Shown here: piece by piece, positions 36,873 through 41,958 of the stretch | How the letters are laid out: every line of letters starts with the position of its first letter | Position numbering within the stretch: position 1 is the stretch's first letter | Origin: Bradyrhizobium sp. S69 | Lineage (GTDB): Bacteria > Pseudomonadota > Alphaproteobacteria > Rhizobiales > Xanthobacteraceae | Length of the DNA stretch: 41,958 nt | NCBI RefSeq assembly: GCF_009766005.1 | Contig: NZ_LMUK01000036.1 | Span: 7,341-49,298, forward strand | Direction: 5' to 3' | Made by a program: the position numbers and the translations under genes | The notes under the pieces: model-generated | Told to the model about the DNA's origin: nothing | The model's database searches: none | The model's input: the letters and a program-made list of their open reading frames with translations, nothing else

Positions 36873-37252
36873 CGTTTCAAGGTCTCGTCATTCGGGTCTG
36901 GCCGCGGCTTGTGCCGTGCGTTTGTGGGCTGCCGGTCGAGGCGATGGAGCGCCGAGCGGAGATCGTCGAGCATGGTCGCAAAGTCGCGGCCCAGGGCCGC
37001 ACGACGGCCGACTAGCACATAATCACTGTGCGGTCGCATTGATATGATGTCGAGCCGCTTCACCAGTTCGCGAAGCCTGCGCCGGATGCGGTTGCGCTCG
37101 GTCGCGGTGCCGTTCTTTTTGGTCACCGTGAAGCCGACCCGGACCGGGCCGTTATCGTCGCGGCGGCGGCTTTGCACCACAAAGGCAGCGCTGTTGACGC
37201 GCACGCCATCGGCAACGGCGAGGAAGTCCGCCCGCTGCCTTAGCCGATCCAT
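36869..37252 (-). CDS. rnpA: Ribonuclease P protein component
   Basis: A 127-residue basic protein that assists the RNase P RNA in tRNA 5' maturation. The signature is VGFTVTKKNGTATERNRIRRRLRE, with the RNR helix at about 53-62. The C-terminus extends beyond the usual ~115-120 residues with a basic tail. It lies 24 bp after rpmH, as in most bacteria, and overlaps yidC by 4 bp. Confidence 0.95.
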   Translation of the reverse strand: MDRLRQRADFLAVADGVRVNSAAFVVQSRRRDDNGPVRVGFTVTKKNGTATERNRIRRRLRELVKRLDIISMRPHSDYVLVGRRAALGRDFATMLDDLRSALHRLDRQPTNARHKPRPDPNDETLKR

Positions 37253-37276
37253 GATGAGTTCTCCGGGAAGCCCGGG

Positions 37277-37411
37277 TTAGGCGCTCAGACGCTTACGGCC
37301 TCGGGCGCGACGCGCGGCCAGAACCTTACGGCCGCCGGTCGTCGCAAGGCGGGCGCGGAAGCCGTGACGGCGCTTGCGCACCAGTTTGCTGGGTTGATAA
37401 GTCCGCTTCAC
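37277..37411 (-). CDS. rpmH: 50S ribosomal protein L34
   Basis: A 44-residue basic protein: [20 protein letters not shown] at the N-terminus and [18 protein letters not shown] at the C-terminus, the classic L34 sequence. The start codon is GTG (37411-37409) and the stop TAA is at 37279-37277. It is the first gene of rpmH-rnpA-yidC. The upstream region carries three 20-bp tandem repeats at 37484-37543. Confidence 0.96.
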   Translation of the reverse strand: MKRTYQPSKLVRKRRHGFRARLATTGGRKVLAARRARGRKRLSA

Positions 37412-37979
37412 GGGTAGTACTCCGCTGACCGGGCAAGTTTGCCACGAATTGAGGTATTGAGATAAATCCGGTGATGCTGGTTAGCCCAAAATGAGCCTTT
37501 TCGGCCCAAATAAGCCGCTTCCGGCCCAAATGAGCCGCCCCGGTTAACCGGGCCATCGCGGACAGTTGGCGCGGCTTATAAGCGAGCGACTGGTTTTCGT
37601 CAATCAGGCCGAAGCGACACCGGCAAGCCCGGTAGCGCTTGCCGCCACAGCGGTCCTTGAGACAGATTCTAGACTAAAATCGCACTGGAATCAGGGGGTT
37701 CTGGTATATTCGCAACTGCGGACCGGCCGGGTTCCGTGGCCGGAGTGGCAGGCGGTCGGATTTGAGGCGCCCGGACGCAACCCGCGGTTCGTTGAAATGG
37801 CGCATTTTTGGCGCGAATATCGCGAATATAATAAGCGCGCCGGGGTTTTTTCGTTTGAGTCTTGAGAATTGTCCGGCACGCGCGCCTAAGTGCGGAATAT
37901 TTGACGTTATCGAAGTGTAATTTGACCGAGTCCTGAGCAAATTGCATCGTCGGGATCAGGCTAGCCGAAGGCAGACCGA
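37412..37979. other. Long spacer between rpmH and the histidine kinase
   Basis: The 568-bp divergent region should contain the rpmH operon promoter on the minus strand and the kinase promoter on the plus strand. The rpmH-proximal half holds the three 20-bp tandem repeats. The middle has an open frame at 37566-37865 (TTG start, no clear homology), which I do not accept as a gene. The stretch 37800-37930 is AT-richer than its surroundings (for example GCGAATATCGCGAATATAAT). I see no RNA gene. Confidence 0.5.
37484..37543. repeat. Three tandem 20-bp repeats upstream of rpmH
   Basis: Three contiguous 20-bp units: GCCCAAAATGAGCCTTTTCG (37484-37503), GCCCAAATAAGCCGCTTCCG (37504-37523) and GCCCAAATGAGCCGCCCCGG (37524-37543). 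The shared core is GCCCAAA-(A)TGAGCC. A GGTTAACCGGGCC element follows immediately. The spacing is close to two DNA helical turns. They begin 73 bp upstream of the rpmH start codon. Confidence 0.8.
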
Positions 37980-39458
37980 GTGGCAGTCACCGAAGAACAG
38001 TCGACCACGGCAATGCCGCGGCCGAAGCCGGCGTACCGGCTCGGTCTGTCCGGCAAGCTGCTGCTGTTGACCATTCCGCTGGTGATGATCGCGGAAGTCC
38101 TGATCTATGTGCCCGCGATCGCCAATTTCCGGATGAACCGGCTCAACGACCGGCTGGCGGCGGCGAACACCGCGGCCCTGGTGCTGGATGCCGCGCCTTC
38201 CGGCATGGTGCCGGATTCGTTGGCGCGGCAGATCCTGAGCAGCATCGGCGCCCGTGCGGTGGCCATCAAGATGGGGCACCAGCGCCGGCTCCTGGCCAGC
38301 GCCGATCTGCCGGCGGCGATCGATCATGATGTCGATATGCGAACCCTGACGGTGTGGTCGGCGATCGTGGATTCGTTCGAGATCATGCTTGAGACCGGAA
38401 ACCAGACGATACGGTTGGTCGGGCCCGCGTCCAATGGCGCGCAGTTCATCGAGACGGTGGTCGACGAAGCGCCATTGCGGGCGTCGATGTACCGCTTCTC
38501 CCGCAACCTGTTGTGGGTTTCGCTGATCATCGCGATTCTCACCGCGGCCCTGGTGTATCTGGCGCTGCATTATCTGTTCGTGCGGCCGATGCGGCGGCTG
38601 ACCGCCAATCTGGTCGGCTTCCACGCCAACCCGGAAAGCTCGGCGCGGATCATCGTTCCCAGTCAGCGCGGCGACGAGATCGGCGTAGCCGAACGCGAAT
38701 TGTCCGACATGCAGCGCGATCTGGTGTCGATGCTGCATCAAAAGAGCCGGCTGGCGGCGCTCGGCCTCGCCGTCTCCAAGATCAACCACGATTTGCGCAA
38801 TCTGCTGGCGTCCTCGCAGCTGTTGTCGGATCAGCTTGCCAGCGTGCCCGATCCGCGGGTGCAGCGCTTCGCGCCGAAGCTGATGCGTTCACTGGAACGC
38901 GCCATCGCGTTCTGCCAGTCGACATTGTCCTACGGCCGCGCCCAGGAGGCCGCACCCGATCGCCGGATGATCCTGATCGAGCCGGTCGTGATCGAGGTCC
39001 GCGAATCGGCAGGGCTCGGGTCGGATGTCTCGATCAGCTGGATCAGCGCGATCGAACGCGGCCTGACCATCGACGCCGACCCCGACCAGCTGTTTCGCGT
39101 ATTGCTCAATCTGGTGCGCAACGCCGCCCAGGCGCTGGAAAACCATCCCAAGAGCGATGTGGCGACCCAGCAGATCCGGATCACCGGCCGCCGCGAGGGC
39201 ACGGTGGCGATCGTCGAGGTTTCCGATACCGGCCCCGGCGTGCCGGCCAAGGCCCGCGATCACCTGTTCGAGGCGTTCCAGACCTCAGGAAGGCCCGGCG
39301 GCAGCGGGCTTGGGCTTGCGATCGCCGCCGAGCTGGTCCGCGCCCATGGCGGTAACATCCACCTTGTCGAAGGCACCATCGGGGCCACCTTCCGGATCGC
39401 GATACCGGACCGGCCGGTGGAACTGCTCAGCATCCGCAACGAGCGGGCGCGGGCGTAA
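37980..39458 (+). CDS. Sensor histidine kinase
   Basis: A 492-residue membrane kinase with two transmembrane segments (KLLLLTIPLVMIAEVLIYV, 26-44; LLWVSLIIAILTAALVYLAL, 177-196) enclosing a periplasmic sensor of about 130 residues. A HAMP-like linker follows (VRPMRRLTANLVGF). The H-box is SKINHDLRNLLASS (H270), with catalytic domain motifs LLNLVRNAAQAL (N-box), DTGPGVP (G1) and GGSGLGLAIAAEL (G2). No receiver domain is present and no response regulator gene is adjacent, so it is an orphan here. The start codon is GTG at 37980; an ATG 33 bp further in is an alternative. The signal is unknown. Confidence 0.93.
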   Translation: MAVTEEQSTTAMPRPKPAYRLGLSGKLLLLTIPLVMIAEVLIYVPAIANFRMNRLNDRLAAANTAALVLDAAPSGMVPDSLARQILSSIGARAVAIKMGHQRRLLASADLPAAIDHDVDMRTLTVWSAIVDSFEIMLETGNQTIRLVGPASNGAQFIETVVDEAPLRASMYRFSRNLLWVSLIIAILTAALVYLALHYLFVRPMRRLTANLVGFHANPESSARIIVPSQRGDEIGVAERELSDMQRDLVSMLHQKSRLAALGLAVSKINHDLRNLLASSQLLSDQLASVPDPRVQRFAPKLMRSLERAIAFCQSTLSYGRAQEAAPDRRMILIEPVVIEVRESAGLGSDVSISWISAIERGLTIDADPDQLFRVLLNLVRNAAQALENHPKSDVATQQIRITGRREGTVAIVEVSDTGPGVPAKARDHLFEAFQTSGRPGGSGLGLAIAAELVRAHGGNIHLVEGTIGATFRIAIPDRPVELLSIRNERARA

Positions 39459-39480
39459 AGCCGGCTCGATCGCGGCGTTT

Positions 39481-39495
39481 GGCGGATTTTCCGCC
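39481..39495 (+). terminator. Possible terminator after the histidine kinase
   Basis: GGCGGA-TTT-TCCGCC forms a 6-bp GC-rich stem 22 bp past the kinase stop and is followed by AATTTA. The T-run is weak, so it is only a candidate. Confidence 0.35.
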
Positions 39496-39656
39496 AATTT
39501 ACCATCGCAAATGGATGGCAAATCGATGGGGTGATACCGCGTCGCGGACCTTGCCAATCGGGGCCGGAGCGGGTAGCTAAGGCGCTCTTTCGCGGCCTTT
39601 CCGGACCCGTTCGGAATGCGACCGGGCCCTCAAGCCCAGGATGCCTAGCGAAAAAC

Positions 39657-39733
39657 GCGCCCGTAGCTCAGCTGGATAGAGCACTAGACTACGAATCTAG
39701 GGGTCAGGAGTTCGAATCTCTTCGGGCGCGCCA
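39657..39733 (+). tRNA. tRNA-Arg (anticodon ACG)
   Basis: A 77-nt cloverleaf with encoded CCA. The acceptor stem GCGCCCG pairs with CGGGCGC, discriminator G, then CCA (39731-39733). The D-arm is GCTC-AGCTGGATA-GAGC. The anticodon stem CTAGA/TCTAG encloses the loop CTACGAA (anticodon ACG, read as ICG after deamination). The T-arm contains GTTCGAATC. The 3' part is overlapped on the opposite strand by the end of a serine recombinase gene, which marks it as the integration site of a mobile element. Confidence 0.97.
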
Positions 39734-41332
39734 GTTCCGGTCAATGTTGGGCACCATTGCGGGCAAGTTTTCGTGCTGTTCAATCAAGCCGAAGATTGCA
39801 TCATCCGGGCCTGCAAGACGGATTCGGTCGGGTCCGATACAAACCTCGGCAACGAATAGGCGCAGCCACGCACGCCGAAAGCCCGGATCGGCGGTGCGTA
39901 GACGCAACCTCATGGCGTCCGAAAATCTTGCCAGCTTTTCCGGGGTCAGAGTAATCGCGGTCGCGTGTTTGCGGGCGCTAAGTTTCGCAAGAGCGTTTTC
40001 ATGCTCCATTCGCTGAAGCCGAAGACTGTCAACCCGCTCCCGAAGTAGCTTGTCGTTGTGATCTGAAAAGCCGTCCTCGATCGCGTCATAGATTCTCGCC
40101 AACCGTTTGGTGGCGTCTTGAAGGGCGTTGCGGTGATGATGCAGTTGGTCAGCTATCCCGTCGCGTTGTCCGGCCGACATAGTGGCCATCTTGCCGATCA
40201 GCGCCGATAGTCTCGCGGGCTCGAATACTCGACCTTCAACGGCGCTTAACACAAGTTCATCGGCTTTTTCCATCCGGATTGACTGGCCTTCGCAGGCAAT
40301 CTTGCCCTTGTTGGCTTGACCGCTGCAGGTGAGGTAACGGTATTGGCCAGACTTACCGGTTCGAAGTTGCATTCCAGCGCCACAACGCCCGCAGACGGCC
40401 AAGCCTGCGAGTAAGGTTGGACCGTTTGTAATGCGCGCGGGCGTTTCAGATGGCCGCCGTCGTTTGAGGGTTCGTTGCGCGGCAGCAAAAGTATCGCGAT
40501 CAATGATGGCAGGTACTTTTATCTCAATCCATTCGGAGCGCGGTCGCGGCTTTCGTGTTCGGCTGTCAACCCGATTGAAATAACGGATGCCAATACATGT
40601 TTCGGATTTCAAAATGCGTTCGATGCTTGCAGTGTAAAAGAGATGGCCACGACGGCGATAGCCGTTCTTGTTGAGATAACTCGCGATTGCCTTGATGCCT
40701 AGCTCGCCGAGCCCGTCCTGTTGACCGAGACATAAGCGAAAAATCAACCTTACGATTGCCGCTTCTTTATCGTCGAGGACGAGCTTCTTCTTTTCCTTTT
40801 TTCTTAGCACGGCAACCACCTCGGTCTTGTGACCGTATGGGGGGCTTGACCCGTTGAAAAAGCCGTCTTCAGCATTCGCACACATCACGTCGCGGACAAC
40901 TTCGGCGTTCACCTCGGAGGCATGGCCGTCAAATGCGCAAAGAATTGTTTCGAGAAGTTCTCCGGTTGGCCCAGCAGGAATCTCCTGCGTGGCAGACAAG
41001 AGTCGTACGCCCGCAGCCTTCAACTGATTCTTATACTGAAGATACATTTGAGGATTTCGGAAGTACCGCGAAAAATTATAGACAATGACTTCACGAATGC
41101 AGTTCTTCGGATCGCACGCAAACTGTATCATCTCTTTGAATTTCGGCCGACGGTCGGTTCGTCCGGAGAGACCCGGATCAACAAAGATCGTCACAAGCTC
41201 GCGATTGCGCGTGTCGCAAAATGCTTGAATTTTTTCAGCCTGCTCGTTGAGGCTAGTGATATTGGCGGCCTGCCTTCTCGTACTGACGCGACCATAACCG
41301 ATAGCGCGCTCGCGATTGACTTGGCTTGCCAT
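39704..41332 (-). CDS. Large serine recombinase (element integrase)
   Basis: A 542-residue site-specific recombinase. The N-terminal resolvase domain has IGYGRVSTRRQ with the nucleophile Ser17 and later VDPGLSGRTDRRPKF; a recombinase domain follows (GELGIKAIASYLNKNGYRRRG...IERILKSETCIGI). A zinc ribbon (CGRCGAGMQL...YLTCSGQ...IACEG) and a coiled coil (HHHRNALQDATKRLARIYDAIEDG) come next. The last nine codons, WRARRDSNS, and the stop are the exact antisense of the tRNA-Arg 3' end, the Trp codon being the antisense of CCA. So the native C-terminus may differ in the uninserted element. It presumably integrates the element whose left end is here. Confidence 0.93.
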   Translation of the reverse strand: MASQVNRERAIGYGRVSTRRQAANITSLNEQAEKIQAFCDTRNRELVTIFVDPGLSGRTDRRPKFKEMIQFACDPKNCIREVIVYNFSRYFRNPQMYLQYKNQLKAAGVRLLSATQEIPAGPTGELLETILCAFDGHASEVNAEVVRDVMCANAEDGFFNGSSPPYGHKTEVVAVLRKKEKKKLVLDDKEAAIVRLIFRLCLGQQDGLGELGIKAIASYLNKNGYRRRGHLFYTASIERILKSETCIGIRYFNRVDSRTRKPRPRSEWIEIKVPAIIDRDTFAAAQRTLKRRRPSETPARITNGPTLLAGLAVCGRCGAGMQLRTGKSGQYRYLTCSGQANKGKIACEGQSIRMEKADELVLSAVEGRVFEPARLSALIGKMATMSAGQRDGIADQLHHHRNALQDATKRLARIYDAIEDGFSDHNDKLLRERVDSLRLQRMEHENALAKLSARKHATAITLTPEKLARFSDAMRLRLRTADPGFRRAWLRLFVAEVCIGPDRIRLAGPDDAIFGLIEQHENLPAMVPNIDRNWRARRDSNS

Positions 41333-41365
41333 TGCGTCTCCCCGAATGTACGGACGGGTGAAAAT

Positions 41366-41782
41366 TCACCCGTCCGTATCGGATTTCGCCAAATCGGCGA
41401 GTATGTCGGCAGCCCAATGTAGGGACAAGGCTACTTCCGCGTCCGTTATCGGAATTGCTGCACACTGTAAGGGTTTGGCCGATTTTACTGGCTTTGACCC
41501 CGATGGTTTCGCTCGTGTCGTCTTAGCGCCAGCTTCCGCGCGAAACGACGTTGGACCCGGCGATTGTGCTGGGAAAGCACGGGCGACCGGCGCGCCGTTT
41601 TGCTTTGCTTTCACCTGACACGTCGGGCACCCGCACTGCCGACGGCCTACGCGTTGGGGGATGACCGCCGGCAGTACGGGTATGGTTGCCCGCCTGCCCC
41701 CACGCGGCCGCGCGATCGAGAAACAACCGGCGACGCTTTTAACGTCAGCTGTACTCTCCCTGTCGTCAAGGGCCGCAGTCAA
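41366..41782 (-). CDS. Hypothetical small protein upstream of the recombinase
   Basis: An open frame of 138 residues ending 33 bp before the recombinase start. The N-terminal part is basic and Arg/Pro-rich, with a CGCPTC cysteine cluster (GRRQCGCPTCQVKAKQNGAP). The C-terminal part ends in a plausible acidic amphipathic helix (ITDAEVALSLHWAADILADLAKSD). No ATG is present in the frame; a TTG at 41782 is the only listed start, so the true start is unclear. It could be a small element-encoded DNA-binding protein. I do not recognise a family. Confidence 0.4.
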   Translation of the reverse strand: MTAALDDRESTADVKSVAGCFSIARPRGGRRATIPVLPAVIPQRVGRRQCGCPTCQVKAKQNGAPVARAFPAQSPGPTSFRAEAGAKTTRAKPSGSKPVKSAKPLQCAAIPITDAEVALSLHWAADILADLAKSDTDG

Positions 41783-41863
41783 AATAGTCTGTATTGCAGT
41801 AACTTAACCGGTTCATTCCAAATGGCTGGCACTCACACGCTGACCTGTTTTGCGAAACAGCCT

Positions 41864-41958
41864 TGTCAATCGGCGTTCAAATTTGACCCCGGATCGGCGT
41901 CCAATTTTGACCCCTTTGAGCGACGAGTCTTGACGGTAGCGCTCGCCTCGTCGGAGCT
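41864..41958. mobile_element. Probable end of an IS21-family element (cut by window edge)
   Basis: Starting TGTCAATCGGCG at 41864, two near-identical units CGGCGTTCAAATTTGACCCC (41871-41890) and CGGCGTCCAATTTTGACCCC (41895-41914) are 24 bp apart. Multiple short terminal repeats with a TGT end are typical of IS21-family elements, and sequences of this GACCCC type are familiar to me from rhizobial IS21 copies. No transposase gene is visible before the window ends, so orientation and intactness are unknown. Confidence 0.5.

Noticed and set aside
35097..37022. Long plus-strand frames (35097-35927 and 35946-37022)
   Set aside because: Both are antisense to yidC and rnpA, which are certain; composition is that of shadow frames.
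37566..37865. 99-residue frame between rpmH and the histidine kinase
   Set aside because: It starts with TTG, has no recognisable family, and lies in a divergent promoter region; support is too weak.
37412..37979. Possible replication origin beside rpmH
   Set aside because: rpmH neighbours oriC in some bacteria, but I found no DnaA boxes of the TTATCCACA type and dnaA is not here; the tandem repeats have a different sequence.

Overview
This GC-rich window looks like a chromosomal segment of an alphaproteobacterium of the Bradyrhizobium/Rhodopseudomonas group (Nitrobacteraceae). The evidence is the gene neighbourhoods (ffs-dnaX-ybaB-recR; def-fmt-truA facing dapE/dapD; rpmH-rnpA-yidC-engB near argB), the protein flavour, and many palindromic intergenic repeats of the kind common in that group. 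No database search was possible, so the placement is inference.

Layout. 1-9163: the 5' part of polA (leftward), a cysteine-containing membrane protein, a LysR regulator divergent from a quinone oxidoreductase, a membrane acyltransferase divergent from UDP-glucose dehydrogenase, and the helicase hrpB. 9164-11992: a looser accessory stretch with a retropepsin-like protease, a secreted SurA-N-like protein, an unrecognised protein with an N-terminal SLVPVDY repeat, and a noncoding tail. 11993-18270: phosphoglucomutase/phosphomannomutase, a saccharopine-dehydrogenase-like/DUF4166 protein, an Lrp regulator, and a leftward HIT-NudC-PfkB cluster. 18454-21986: SRP RNA, dnaX, ybaB, recR and a secreted protein. 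22158-27518: ampG and rmuC leftward, then def, fmt and truA rightward. 27695-37411: a long leftward series (rpmH, rnpA, yidC, engB, DUF423, argB, a DUF1036 protein, a HAD nucleotidase, dapD, DUF805, dapE) covering ribosome and membrane-protein biogenesis and arginine and lysine/peptidoglycan precursor synthesis. 37980-39458: a sensor histidine kinase. 39657-41958: tRNA-Arg(ACG) with a large serine recombinase inserted against its 3' end, a small unknown ORF, and what looks like the terminus of an IS21-type element.

Most of the window is ordinary core genome. No defence island, CRISPR array or clearly new multi-gene system was found. The strongest unusual signals are: (1) a repeat family starting TAGAGC/TAGGGC whose TAG is the stop codon of the upstream gene in all four copies, and which in one case runs into the 5' end of the next gene; (2) three CtrA-like boxes spaced exactly 24 bp apart between rmuC and def; (3) a recombinase whose last nine codons are the antisense of the tRNA 3' end; (4) three tandem 20-bp repeats upstream of rpmH-rnpA-yidC; (5) short in-frame tandem duplications and a palindrome inside coding genes; and (6) the SurA-N-like / SLVPVDY protein pair.
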